The notes beneath the pieces are model-generated. The model saw nothing but the letters and a program-made list of their open reading frames with translations. It was not told where the DNA came from and did no database searches. A stretch of DNA of 64,000 bases from positions 1 to 64,000 of the forward strand of contig JACKPK010000006.1 of NCBI GenBank assembly GCA_024233595.1, read 5' to 3'. This document shows positions 6,152 to 15,415 of this stretch, in pieces; position 1 is the first letter of the stretch, and each line of letters opens with the position of its first letter. The position numbers were made by a program, and so were the translations under genes. This stretch comes from Deltaproteobacteria bacterium. Its GTDB lineage: Bacteria; UBA10199; JADGCS01.

Positions 6152-8352
6152 TTGCCCAAGACCTTTTGTTCAAATCCCCCCTGATAAGCACGCTGAAAAC
6201 TCTCTAGGGATTCATTGAACAAAACTTGTCCATTAAATTGCCACTGCACCTGATTTGATGTCACCTTGCCCAAAGGCAGGCACGGGATTCCCGATTGCGA
6301 AACAATTTGCTCAAAAGCTGCTTTGTTATCTGCCGACACACTCACCACCACGCGCGATTGCGATTCCGAAAATAAAAATTCCTGCGCGCGCAAATCAGAT
6401 TGCGTGCTCAAATCAAAACCCATGCCTTTTGCAAAAGCCGATTCAAACAAGGTGACCAGCACACCACCTTCCGAACAATCATGCGCGGACTGCAAAAGAG
6501 ATTTTTGATTCAGATCCAAAAGCACATCCCAAAGTTGCTTCTCTGTTTTTAAATCCAAATCAGGACAACGACCCTGGATCGATCCCGTTTTTAATTTAAG
6601 ATACTCACTGCCACCAAACTCGGCTTTGGTTTCACCGAACAAAAAGATAGCATCACCTGGATTTTTAAATGCTGTGTCCAAACGTTGATTCACATTTTTT
6701 AACAAACCCACCATGCCAATGGTCGGGGTCGGGAAAATCGATTCTCCATTGGTTTCGTTATAAAGACTCACATTGCCACTGACCACCGGCGTTTCAAAAA
6801 AATCACAAGCCTCAGAAAGCCCTTCGCAAGATTTGGCAAACTGCCACATGATCTCTGGGTTTTCAGGATTACCAAAGTTCAAACAATCGGTGATCGCTAA
6901 TGGCTTTGCTCCCGTGCACACAATATTACGCCCACACTCGGCAATCGCAATCTGCGAGCCCTTTACCGGATCCAAATACACATAGCGACTATTGCAATTG
7001 GTTGTGATCGCCACAGCTTTGTCAGAATCAGGCACACGCACCAAAGCCGCATCACCACCAGGCAACTGCACAGTGCCCGTCATCACCATGTGATCGTATT
7101 GACGATACACCCAACGCTTGCTCGCAATGGTCGGTGAAGACAAAATATCTAATGCATCTTGTTTTAAATCTTTAGACTCCGGAAGTGCCACGTCTTGACA
7201 AATACTTTTAAAATACGCTGGCTCTTGTTGTGGTCGATTGTATTCGGGGGCAGCGTGCGCCAAGGGTTCAATGGGAACATCAACCACAACTTCCTTGTGA
7301 TGCGTGATCACCATGCGTTTTGTGTTTGTGACTTCACCCACAACCGCCACATCCAAATCCCATTTTTCAAAAATCTGTTTGACCTCATCTTCGCGACCCT
7401 TTTGCACAACCATGAGCATGCGTTCTTGTGATTCCGACAAGAGCATCTCGTAAGCGGTCATGTTCTCTTCGCGTTGCGGAATATAATCTAAATTCATTTC
7501 GATGCCAGTGCCTGCGCGGCTAGCCATTTCGAATGAGCTTGATGTGAGTCCAGCAGCACCCATGTCTTGAATGCCCACGATCGCATCTGTTTGCATGAGT
7601 TCCAAACAAGCTTCCAAAAGTAATTTTTCGACAAAGGGATCGCCCACCTGCACAGTGGGGCGCTTTTGCTCGCTCTCTTCATCAAAAGAATCGCTAGCCA
7701 TGGTGGCACCATGAATGCCATCGCGCCCCGTTTTGGAACCAACATAAATCACCGGATTGCCAACACCCGAAGCGTAGCCCAAATAAATCTTATCTTTCTT
7801 GCAGTAACCAACGGTCATGGCGTTCACCAAAATATTACCGTTATAACAGGCATCAAAATAAACCTCGCCACCAACAGTGGGAATGCCCATGCAATTGCCA
7901 TAGCCCGCAATGCCTGCCACCACACCACCAACCAAGAAAGCTGTTTTGGGATGACTGGCTTCACCAAAGCGTAAGGAGTTTAGATTGGCAATGGGACGCG
8001 CGCCCATGGTGAACACATCGCGCAAAATCCCACCAACTCCTGTGGCCGCACCTTGGTATGGTTCAATAAAAGACGGGTGATTGTGACTCTCCATTTTAAA
8101 CACAATGGCGTCATCATCGCCCACATCAATCACACCTGCGTTTTCGCCTGGGCCTTGAATCACCCAAGGGGCCTTGGTGGGAAATTTTTTAAGATGCACC
8201 TTGGAACTTTTGTAGGAACAATGCTCCGACCACATCACCGAAAAAATCCCCAATTCGTTGATATTGGGCTCGCGACCCAAGATCTCTAAAACTTTTTGGT
8301 ACTCTTCTTTGGACAAGCCATGCTCGGCAATGAGTTCGGGAGTGATTTTCAT
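6148..8352 (-). CDS. purL: phosphoribosylformylglycinamidine synthase subunit PurL (small type)
   Basis: Step 4 of purine synthesis: ATP-dependent conversion of FGAR to FGAM, using ammonia supplied by PurQ with PurS as bridge. At 734 aa it is the small-type PurL, whose partners purQ and purS lie upstream on the same strand. Visible signatures include FSVMWSEHCSYKSSK near the N terminus, VFKMESHNHPS, GVGGILRDVFTMGARP, DMGAAGLTSSSFEM and the C-terminal half beginning around GTVQLPGGDAA. The gene is separated from purQ by about 3.2 kb of opposite-strand pentapeptide-repeat genes, so it probably has its own promoter around 8360-8460. No strong Shine-Dalgarno is seen. Confidence 0.97.
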   Translation of the reverse strand: MKITPELIAEHGLSKEEYQKVLEILGREPNINELGIFSVMWSEHCSYKSSKVHLKKFPTKAPWVIQGPGENAGVIDVGDDDAIVFKMESHNHPSFIEPYQGAATGVGGILRDVFTMGARPIANLNSLRFGEASHPKTAFLVGGVVAGIAGYGNCMGIPTVGGEVYFDACYNGNILVNAMTVGYCKKDKIYLGYASGVGNPVIYVGSKTGRDGIHGATMASDSFDEESEQKRPTVQVGDPFVEKLLLEACLELMQTDAIVGIQDMGAAGLTSSSFEMASRAGTGIEMNLDYIPQREENMTAYEMLLSESQERMLMVVQKGREDEVKQIFEKWDLDVAVVGEVTNTKRMVITHHKEVVVDVPIEPLAHAAPEYNRPQQEPAYFKSICQDVALPESKDLKQDALDILSSPTIASKRWVYRQYDHMVMTGTVQLPGGDAALVRVPDSDKAVAITTNCNSRYVYLDPVKGSQIAIAECGRNIVCTGAKPLAITDCLNFGNPENPEIMWQFAKSCEGLSEACDFFETPVVSGNVSLYNETNGESIFPTPTIGMVGLLKNVNQRLDTAFKNPGDAIFLFGETKAEFGGSEYLKLKTGSIQGRCPDLDLKTEKQLWDVLLDLNQKSLLQSAHDCSEGGVLVTLFESAFAKGMGFDLSTQSDLRAQEFLFSESQSRVVVSVSADNKAAFEQIVSQSGIPCLPLGKVTSNQVQWQFNGQVLFNESLESFQRAYQGGFEQKVLGN

Positions 8353-8524
8353 GCCGACTGGATAATCGCCTGCGACAAGCCGGTCAAACAGCTTTATGAA
8401 GCAAAAAAACGCCTAAATGACAGAAGAATTAGGTGCAAAGAGTCAAAAATGGAGACGTTTTTCACATAGGGTCTTGCGTAATGTTTAAAAATGTGGCCAC
8501 GCTAGCTTTTTAAGGAGGACACCC

Positions 8525-9487
8525 ATGGCACCAGCAGCTTCCCCTATTATTTACCAACCTCAAGGCACCAATGCAGCCAACACAGGTTACCCCTACCACC
8601 TCAGTGGGCCATACAAAAGAGATGTTCTTAAAGAAGCAAGAGCCGTGGGGGCTTTGCCCGCTAGTGAAAAAATAGGATCTAAAAATCCCATGCCGCGTGG
8701 TTTTGCTGATCGTTACCGACAACTTGATCGACCTGGTTCCACCCCTAATTTTTTAAAATACCTCCTTGATGGTTTTGTGCACGGTCATGGCAAACCACTT
8801 GTCACAAGCTTACAAGACTTGGGCAACATACAAGACGCAAAGCGCCACGCGCGCTGGGTGCAAGCCTTTAATTCTGATCACGATGCCTTCCTGCGCTTTG
8901 TCACCGAGCAGGTAAAAAGCATTGCCAAACACAATCATGGCCGCATGGGGGACAAATCCACTGGTGAAAAAACAGCGCTGAATTTTTTTATCCCCGTCGA
9001 TCTGGCTCACGCTAATTTATCAGACCTTAATTTAAGGGGGATTAATCTTTCTAAACTCATTTTAATGGAAGCTGATTTTGATCGTGCCATCCTCAGTGGC
9101 GCTGTGTTTGCAGGTTGCGACCTAAGAGGCACCTCGATACAAGACGCTGTTGGTTTGGTTCAGAGCATCGAAGGAGCCGCTGCCTACATCCCGGTCAGAG
9201 ACAAATGGGTGGAGCTTGTTCTTGGACCAAAACCAGAAATGCCAAATGACCCACCAGGAACCTTATCCGATCAAAGTTTTCAAATCGCATATCGCAGGAC
9301 AAGGGACGTCATTGAAATCTCTTATAATATGGCCGAACGAGCCCGAGCTCTTGATGATTTTCCAGATGGCTATGGCACCAACATCGGCGAACAAGACTGT
9401 ACCTTAAGTGGCGACCCTGTTCCCTATGGGGATAAAGACCTCATGGGCCCTCCGACAGATTCAACAAAACAAAAGAAAGCTTCTTAA
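8525..9487 (+). CDS. pentapeptide-repeat protein, intact member of a three-copy array
   Basis: A 320-aa cytoplasmic protein with no signal peptide, preceded by a strong AAGGAGG site. The N-terminal ~150 residues form an unrecognised domain (GYPYHLSGPYKRDVL, FVHGHGKPLVTSL, WVQAFNSDHDAFLRF). A short right-handed beta-helix follows at about residues 158-212, with pentapeptide-like units LAHAN LSDLN LRGIN LSKLI, then EADFD and CDLRG. The C-terminal domain carries ERARALDDFPDGYG. The same architecture recurs in the two broken genes immediately downstream, defining a small family. Pentapeptide proteins often act by mimicking DNA or docking partners, but nothing here assigns a target. The array divides purL from purQ. 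Confidence 0.8.
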   Translation: MAPAASPIIYQPQGTNAANTGYPYHLSGPYKRDVLKEARAVGALPASEKIGSKNPMPRGFADRYRQLDRPGSTPNFLKYLLDGFVHGHGKPLVTSLQDLGNIQDAKRHARWVQAFNSDHDAFLRFVTEQVKSIAKHNHGRMGDKSTGEKTALNFFIPVDLAHANLSDLNLRGINLSKLILMEADFDRAILSGAVFAGCDLRGTSIQDAVGLVQSIEGAAAYIPVRDKWVELVLGPKPEMPNDPPGTLSDQSFQIAYRRTRDVIEISYNMAERARALDDFPDGYGTNIGEQDCTLSGDPVPYGDKDLMGPPTDSTKQKKAS

Positions 9488-9521
9488 GAAAAGAAAAAGC
9501 TTAAGAAAGTAAGGAGCAAAT

Positions 9522-10480
9522 ATGCTTGTAGGACAACACATTCAAATACCGCGAGCTTACCAACCCAATTATGCCTTTGCGGTCAGTTGCGGTTTTCCCT
9601 ACCATTTAGATGGTGTTTATAAAGATCAGGTTCTTGCAAGAGAGCCTTTTAAAAATGAGCCTTCATTAGACACCCCGGCGCGCGATGTTTTTGAATTATT
9701 AAAAAACGGTTTCTTGCATGGAGCCAGAGCGGGCACAGATCTACGCAATCACATCAACACAATTGGAACTTACCCTCGCGAGACAGCAGAAAAAAGAAGC
9801 CTTGTGAGAGCCTTTAATGATGCAGTGCAAGCCTTTTACGATGCAACTCTGCCCAAAAGTAAATCCAGATTGTTGAGGCAAACCAAATTCAAGCTCTAGG
9901 AAAAACCGGACACAGAAGGATTAAAAATGTTAAACTTTATGGTCCCTGTCGGTTTAGAAAAGACGCCAATTTTCGTCATTTAGACTTAAGCGGCATGATG
10001 CTTCTCAATCTTGTGTTAAAAAACGTGCACTTCTTTACAGGAAGCGTTTTGAGCACAACCACTCTTTCGCACACTGCGACCTAAGAGCAACAAAAATTGC
10101 ACAAATGGTGGCCATTATTTTTAAACTTGATCAATGTGCCATAGATAAAGGTCTTCTTGAAACTTGGGTTCGTATCGGTGGCAGAAGAGCCACCCCTAGT
10201 AAGGAGCAATTTCAGAAGCAAGAACATTTGTTTAGCCGCCAGAAGACAAGTGCTTGCTATATCGACTGGAGAAGGATTGAGTTTTGTAAAATGCAAGACG
10301 TTGCCGCACTTGTTGCTGTTTTCCCAAAGGCTATGGGCCCTACGTTGGTTTGCTACACTACAGAAGAATGGATATTTCATACAAGAAATATTGCTCATAA
10401 TATTCCATCCGCAAGGCCAGACACAACTCTTGCTCCTTACATCCCCTGACATGGCAGTCCCACCCAGATGCTATTCCTTG
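9522..10480 (+). pseudogene. second pentapeptide-repeat paralogue, frameshifted and eroded
   Basis: A TAAGGAG site precedes ATG 9522. The first frame gives 125 aa aligned with the N-terminal domain of the first copy (CGFPYHLDGVYKDQVL, FLHGARAGTDLRNHI, RAFNDAVQAFYDA) and stops at 9899. Homology continues in other frames: LNFMVPVGLEK near 9931-9970, then DANFRHLDLSGMMLLNLVLKN, and CDLRATKIAQMV near 10077-10112. Each matches the pentapeptide core of copy one. The remaining part to ~10480 is too altered to align by eye. At least three frame changes are needed. It could be true decay or a run of consensus errors; the right end is approximate. Confidence 0.65.
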
Positions 10481-10589
10481 GAAACCGCTCTTGTAAATGG
10501 GAGTAAAATCGTTTAGGCAGCAGCAAGACGAGGCCGATGATAAAATGAACGCACCCCCACACTGTCAACTGGAGACTTAGGAGAACACC

Positions 10590-11548
10590 ATGTCCCCACG
10601 CCCGGAACAGGCCTACAAAACAGCCCTTTTCAATGCTCAACAACAGGGTTTATTACCATCAGCGCTAACACCGACAACAGGCCAGATGAATTGCTCACCA
10701 GCCAGGGACTTCAGCCATGCCATTAGTGCCCAAAATAGCCTGTTACCAGAATTAATCGTACAGCTAAAAAGCAGGTTACACAGAAAGTAACGACACACCT
10801 TATTTGGCGCTTGCTTCTGGAATGATTTAGTTCATCAACGTGGCGGCCCCTCAGTGACTCAATTAAAACGCATGGGCACAACTGATGACGAGCAAACACG
10901 TGCAACATACAGGTGCAAAGGCTTTAACGCCGACAAAAGTCTTTTAAAACTCCTGAGCTAAGCTGTGCAAAGCATTGCAAAACATCAGGTTGCCACATGG
11001 GCCTCCAGAAACAGAACACAACAGCATTCAGACAAGAACTCAGAAACTTGGCGACTCATTTTATGGTGCCTGTTGGATTGCATCATAAGGACTTTAGCGG
11101 CTTAAACTTAAGCGCTTTAGATTTTAGCAAGCTTGTCTTGCGTGGCAGTGTTTTTGACAACACTCTTTTACAAAGCGCTCGTTTTGTTGCCTGTGACTTG
11201 CGCGGCACCTCTGTGATTGGTGCTAGTGGCCGGCCTGATGTCAGTTTTGCTGCAGCCGAAGAAGCCATTGCACAAGCCTGGGGTGAACGCGCCTTGACTC
11301 GCCGTTATGACGCAAGAGCAACTGACGATATAAACAGCATCATTGAAAATGCTTTTGAAAAAACCTTGGACACACTCATCATTTCTGGATCGTTTGCAGA
11401 CCGTGCAAGAGCCTTAACAAATTTTCCGACTGGCTACGGACCCATCGGTTTGGTTTTTATCTCTGACTTTGAAGGCCAACCAATAGCCCACGCACAAGGC
11501 CCCTACGAAGACAGGCGACCAATGCCTAAACCCATGTACGTCGTTTAA
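10590..11548 (+). pseudogene. third pentapeptide-repeat paralogue, frameshifted in the middle
   Basis: It begins at ATG 10590 after a TAGGAGA site. The first 66 residues align with copy one (QAYKTALFNAQQQGLLP). Homology then continues through 10790-10996 in shifted frames (LVHQRGGPSVTQLKRMG, RCKGFNADKSLLKL, AVQSIAKHQ). A last frame from about 10997 covers the pentapeptide core (DFSGLNLSALDFSKLVLRGS, RFVACDLRGTSV) and the conserved DRARALTNFPTGYG. The total span of 959 bases equals the intact copy, so only small indels separate it from a full gene. The stop at 11548 shares TTAA with convergent purQ. Confidence 0.7.
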
Positions 11549-12198
11549 GCAACAAGCCCTTCAAACACAAAGCGACCATCTGTGCCGCCCAAAAGATCAT
11601 CACAAACACGTTCAGGGTGTGGCATCATACCGAGCACATTGCCTTCTTTGTTTTGAATGCCCGCAATGTTATCGACCGAACCATTGGGATTGTGTTGATA
11701 CCGCAAAACAATTTGATCGTTGTCTTGTAATTTTTTTAAGCCGTTTTCATCGATAAAATAATTGCCATCCATGTGCGCAATGGGAATGCGATGTGTTTTT
11801 TGAACATCACCTTTTTTTGTAAAAACAGATTTTTGATTCTGCAATTTAAGTTCCACGGTATCACAAATAAAATGCAAACTTTTGTTACGCATAAGCGCAC
11901 CAGGCAACAATCCACATTCAGTCAGAATCTGAAAGCCATTGCAAATCCCCAAAACCGACCCGCCTTTTTTAGCAAAGTCTAAAACCTGATTCATAATTGG
12001 TGAAAATTGCGCAATGGAACCGCAACGCAGGTAATCGCCGTAAGAAAAACCACCAGGGATGATCACCGCATCGGGCGATTGTAAATCATGATCCTTGTGC
12101 CAAATGTATTGTGGCTCAACTCCCAAAACATTCTGCACGGCCCTGCCGCAATCGCGGTCACAGTTGGAACCAGGAAAAACAATGATAGCAATCTTCAT
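11545..12198 (-). CDS. purQ: phosphoribosylformylglycinamidine synthase subunit PurQ
   Basis: The class I glutamine amidotransferase subunit of FGAM synthetase; it hydrolyses glutamine and channels ammonia to PurL. At 217 aa it is of usual length. The nucleophile elbow is GICNGFQILTE, with Cys as nucleophile; the catalytic His/Glu pair is in MMPHPER; the N-terminal strand reads IVFPGSNCDRDC. The start codon overlaps the purS stop as ATGA, so the two are translationally coupled. The 3' end meets the third pentapeptide-repeat gene head-on, sharing the TTAA stop bases. Confidence 0.97.
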   Translation of the reverse strand: MKIAIIVFPGSNCDRDCGRAVQNVLGVEPQYIWHKDHDLQSPDAVIIPGGFSYGDYLRCGSIAQFSPIMNQVLDFAKKGGSVLGICNGFQILTECGLLPGALMRNKSLHFICDTVELKLQNQKSVFTKKGDVQKTHRIPIAHMDGNYFIDENGLKKLQDNDQIVLRYQHNPNGSVDNIAGIQNKEGNVLGMMPHPERVCDDLLGGTDGRFVFEGLVA

Positions 12199-12440
12199 GA
12201 AGCACTCACTTTGATTTCAAAGTCTTCGATCACCGGGTTTGCCAAAAGCTTTTCACTCATTTTTTGCAGCTCGTCTTTGGCAGATTTTTCATCACTGGCA
12301 TTCAAATCGATTTCGAAAATTTTTCCTTGGCGCACGGAGTTCACGCCTTGAAAACCCAAGGTACTTAAGCTTTTGCCAATGGCCACACCTTGTGGGTCCA
12401 ACACGCCTTGTTTTAATTTTACGATCACTTGTGCTTTCAT
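12195..12440 (-). CDS. purS: phosphoribosylformylglycinamidine synthase subunit PurS
   Basis: The small (81 aa) dimeric subunit that bridges PurQ and PurL in the three-part FGAM synthetase. Family features include MKAQVIVKLKQGVLDPQG at the N terminus, LSTLGFQGVNSVRQGK, and the C-terminal NPVIEDFEI motif. A good AAGGA site lies about five bases before the ATG. It overlaps purQ by four bases. About 110 bases separate it from purB upstream, and that gap contains a palindromic repeat. Confidence 0.96.
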   Translation of the reverse strand: MKAQVIVKLKQGVLDPQGVAIGKSLSTLGFQGVNSVRQGKIFEIDLNASDEKSAKDELQKMSEKLLANPVIEDFEIKVSAS

Positions 12441-12477
12441 AATTTTCCTTTTTAGACGAAACCTGCATCGAAATTCG

Positions 12478-12530
12478 TAATCTGGATTGCTTCGTCGTCC
12501 GCCCTAGGCGGACTCCTCGCAAAGACATTC
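12478..12530. repeat. Intergenic palindromic repeat between purB and purS
   Basis: GTCCGCC (12497-12503) and GGCGGAC (12507-12513) form a 7-bp stem with a three-base loop, embedded in GGATTGCTTCGTC...CTCCTCGC. This resembles the short palindromes often scattered between bacterial genes. In the transcript it would form a hairpin between purB and purS, where it could influence relative expression. Confidence 0.5.
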
Positions 12531-12550
12531 AAGCAGCAGAGCTCTTTTAC

Positions 12551-13843
12551 CTAAGAAAATACTCTATTAAAAATCGTATCCACATTTTTGGTGTGATACT
12601 CTAAATCGAACAAAGCCTCGATCTGCTTTTGATCCAAAGCTTTGCTGACTTCTTCATCACCTAAAAGTTCTTCTTTAAAATCTTTGCCCTGTTCCCAAAC
12701 CTTCATGGCGTTGCGCTGCACCAAGCGGTAAGAATCTTCCCGACTTACACCTGCATCTGTGAGCGCCAACAACACACGTTGCGAATTATACAAGCCTTTG
12801 TGGATGTTAAGATTCTTCATCATGTTGTCAGGGTAAACCAAAAGTTTTTCGACAACACCACTCAAACGATTCAACATGAAGTTTAATGTGATGGTGGCAT
12901 CTGGAGCAACGTAACGCTCGGCAGAACTGTGCGAAATATCGCGCTCGTGCCAAAGCGCAATGTTTTCCATGGCAGTGACCGCATAGCCACGCATCACACG
13001 CGCCAAGCCAGAGAGGTTTTCGGTCAGGACAGGGTTGCGTTTGTGCGGCATGGCAGAAGAACCTTTTTGCCCTGGGCTAAAATACTCTTCGGCCTCGTAA
13101 ACTTCTGTGCGTTGCAAATGACGAATCTCTGTGGCGAGTTTATCGATAGATGAAGCGATCAAAGCCAAAGTCGAAAAGTAATGCGCGTGACGATCGCGCT
13201 GAATAATTTGTGTCGAAACAGGGGCCGGTTTTAATCCTAATTTTTGACAAACATGCTCTTCTACTTTTGGGTCCACATTAGCAAATGTTCCCATGGCACC
13301 AGAAACTTTCCCAACCGCAACCTGCTCTGTTGCTTCTTGCAATCTGAGTTTAGCCCGTTGAAATTCTTCGTAGTACAAAGCAAGCATCAATCCAAAAGTA
13401 GTGGGCTCGCCATGAATGCCATGTGAACGCCCAATGCGGATGGTGTGCTTGTGTTCGTAAGCACGTTTTTTGAGTGCCGCAAGCAAGCGGTCTAAGTCGT
13501 CTAATAAAATTGTGGATGCTTGTTTGAGTTGGTAAGCCAGACAAGTGTCTAATACATCGGATGATGTCATGCCTTTGTGAAGCAAGCGCGCCTCGGGACC
13601 AACATGTTCAGAAACACTGGTCAAAAAAGCAATGACATCGTGTTTGACCTCGGCTTCGATTTCATCAATGCGATCACAATCAAAGCCTGCTTTTTCCCGA
13701 CAGACCTTGGCGATTTTTTGATCGATGACCCCAAGCTTGACCCAACCTTCCATCGCCAATAATTCGATTTCGAGCCAGATTTTGAATTTGTTTTCTTGGG
13801 TCCAAATGGCCTTCATTTCGGGCCGGGCGTAGCGTTCAATCAT
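12551..13843 (-). CDS. purB: adenylosuccinate lyase
   Basis: Cleaves SAICAR to AICAR and adenylosuccinate to AMP. The 430-aa form beginning MIERYARPEMKAIW at 13843 matches the usual N terminus; an in-frame TTG twelve codons upstream gives an unlikely extension. The fumarase-superfamily signature GSSAMPHKRNP is present, as are RSHGIHGEPTTFG (catalytic His region) and KVSGAMGTFANV. It is the first gene of the minus-strand purine cluster, followed by purS and purQ. The divergent gene at 14014 shares the upstream region. Confidence 0.97.
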   Translation of the reverse strand: MIERYARPEMKAIWTQENKFKIWLEIELLAMEGWVKLGVIDQKIAKVCREKAGFDCDRIDEIEAEVKHDVIAFLTSVSEHVGPEARLLHKGMTSSDVLDTCLAYQLKQASTILLDDLDRLLAALKKRAYEHKHTIRIGRSHGIHGEPTTFGLMLALYYEEFQRAKLRLQEATEQVAVGKVSGAMGTFANVDPKVEEHVCQKLGLKPAPVSTQIIQRDRHAHYFSTLALIASSIDKLATEIRHLQRTEVYEAEEYFSPGQKGSSAMPHKRNPVLTENLSGLARVMRGYAVTAMENIALWHERDISHSSAERYVAPDATITLNFMLNRLSGVVEKLLVYPDNMMKNLNIHKGLYNSQRVLLALTDAGVSREDSYRLVQRNAMKVWEQGKDFKEELLGDEEVSKALDQKQIEALFDLEYHTKNVDTIFNRVFS

Positions 13844-13978
13844 GCGATTCTTATAGTTTTTTGTTGGGCTGGAAATCAAGCGGCTTTGGCCTGAGCTTTT
13901 TTCACCGCTCCCTTATGAGCCCACTTGAACACCCAAATCCCCCGGTTCCTAGGCCTCTAAGCTTTCCTGCCTATCCTG

Positions 13979-14013
13979 TTGTTTCTCTTCCCGCCATTTG
14001 CTACAATAGAGTA
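13979..14013 (+). promoter_or_regulatory. Promoter placing the start site at the ATG (leaderless candidate)
   Basis: TTGTTT (13979-13984), a 17-base spacer and TACAAT (14002-14007) form a good sigma-70-like promoter. The expected transcription start is about 14013-14014, exactly at the ATG of the following secreted-protein gene, which has no Shine-Dalgarno. Confidence 0.45.
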
Positions 14014-14838
14014 ATGCGGGCTTTTGTCTTAACATTCTTAATCAGCCTTTTACTTTTTTCCACACCCTTGACCGCTTTGGCACAATCCGAAGAAGTTGGT
14101 GTGGATTCCGATTTTACAGGCACACTTTCGGAAGAAGATGAAGACAGCGAAGCCTTTGAAGAAGCGCAGCTCTTTGGGTCCGAATTTGAAGAAGAAGCCT
14201 CCGATGGGGACGAAGAAGAGCCCTACTTTGAACCAACTCATCTGATCACCTTTCAGTTTGAAGCAAAACTCCTCATTGTGGACACAAAACTTGATCGCAC
14301 CCTTGTCGAAATCAATTACAACGTGCGCATGGAACAAGAAGTCGAAATCAAAAAAGCCCGATTCCGCACCAAAGGCAAAGCCGAAGTCTTTTCCGAAAAC
14401 ATCGGCGAACTCGCCAGCAACGAACTCTTCAGTTGCGAGCTCAACATCCAGATCGGCAAAGAAGAAGAGCCGGAACCCGCTGTGGTCGAAATCATGACTC
14501 GCCACAACGAACGCGAAGAAACCGAAGAAGAGCCCTTTGTTTCGGAGTTGGCTCTGCAACTCAAGTTCGACAAAAAATTCATCATGGAAGATTGGTTCTC
14601 TAATTGCACAGCCATTGATGGCAGTGTTTTAAACACCAAAGGCGAACAAGAAGAATTTTTGCATATGATTTTAGAAGGCGTGGAGCCAAATCTAAACTCC
14701 CTCACCTTTGAAGACTTTGAGCCCGATGCCCCCGTCAATTTAAACATCGAAACGCCCGAAACCATCATGGAAGACATCGATTCCAATCAAGAATTCATCT
14801 ACACAGGCCAAGGCAGCATCGATGTCGAACCACTATAG
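14014..14838 (+). CDS. secreted acidic hypothetical protein, 274 aa
   Basis: I use ATG 14014 because it yields a classical signal peptide (MRAFVLTFLISLLLFSTPL, cleavage after TALAQ). The frame is open further upstream but only as proline-rich, unlikely sequence. The mature protein is strongly acidic in residues ~25-75 (Glu/Asp/Ser). It is followed by a probable beta-sandwich-like region (residues ~75-215) with one Cys pair (FSCEL and SNCTA) that could form a disulphide in the periplasm. The C-terminal part is again acidic. No family recognised. It is followed by a membrane protein and ruvC on the same strand. Confidence 0.7.
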   Translation: MRAFVLTFLISLLLFSTPLTALAQSEEVGVDSDFTGTLSEEDEDSEAFEEAQLFGSEFEEEASDGDEEEPYFEPTHLITFQFEAKLLIVDTKLDRTLVEINYNVRMEQEVEIKKARFRTKGKAEVFSENIGELASNELFSCELNIQIGKEEEPEPAVVEIMTRHNEREETEEEPFVSELALQLKFDKKFIMEDWFSNCTAIDGSVLNTKGEQEEFLHMILEGVEPNLNSLTFEDFEPDAPVNLNIETPETIMEDIDSNQEFIYTGQGSIDVEPL

Positions 14839-14901
14839 CCTGCACATTGAATTCTGAATTCTTCGTTGTTAATTCTGAATGACTGTCCTAAACAGCTTCC
14901 C

Positions 14902-15384
14902 ATGGCTCTCTTTCACTTACTTTTAAGCTTCATCACTGTGTTCTTTGCCAGCACAGCCTTTTATTTTGTTTGGTTTGCGCCAGACCTGCTTTACCATTTT
15001 TATTTTGGTTTGGTCGCCACCATTGCAGCTCTTGTGACACATTGTTGGGTGTTCTTTTATTTTATTGGGACAGGCGAAGGCATCCGCGAGGGCATTTTAG
15101 AAAACAACCTCGATGCTTCCCCCATTAAGCTCACAAAAAAATTCAAAGGCATGACCTTCCCCTTCGCTTTGTTTTCGATGATCTTTTTAATCGTGGCTTC
15201 TATATTAGGCGGTGCGTTGCGTTTTCACAGGGTTTCGATCTACTGGCATTTGGGATTTGTGTATTTTGGCCTGGCCTTTAATCTATTTAGCTTTTGGCAG
15301 GAAAACCGTGTCATCAGGCGCAATGCCAAGCTCATGGATGAGCTCAATGCCAAAGTGGATGCTCAAGAAGAACAGAGCGTTTGA
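14902..15384 (+). CDS. small four-helix membrane protein, 160 aa
   Basis: I use ATG 14902 (MALFHLLLSFITVFF), which begins directly with a membrane helix; an upstream in-frame extension reads through repeat-like intergenic sequence. Four hydrophobic segments are visible at about residues 4-26, 32-55, 88-110 and 117-135, with a charged loop (GEGIREGILENN) between helices 2 and 3 and a charged cytoplasmic tail. No family assignment. It ends 31 bases before ruvC on the same strand. Confidence 0.65.
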   Translation: MALFHLLLSFITVFFASTAFYFVWFAPDLLYHFYFGLVATIAALVTHCWVFFYFIGTGEGIREGILENNLDASPIKLTKKFKGMTFPFALFSMIFLIVASILGGALRFHRVSIYWHLGFVYFGLAFNLFSFWQENRVIRRNAKLMDELNAKVDAQEEQSV

Positions 15385-15415
15385 CCTTAGCCTCTTTTTA
15401 TTTCATCCTTTTTTT

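Noticed and set aside
10105..10516. Overlapping plus-strand frames of 114 and 119 codons in the second pentapeptide-repeat locus
   Set aside because: They show no repeat motifs, signals or ribosome-binding sites, and fall in the eroded C-terminal part of the paralogue. They are chance openings.
14050..14559. Minus-strand open frame of 169 codons within the acidic secreted protein gene
   Set aside because: Its Phe/Gly/Asp-rich repetitive composition is the antisense of Glu/Lys-rich coding; the plus strand has a signal peptide and promoter.
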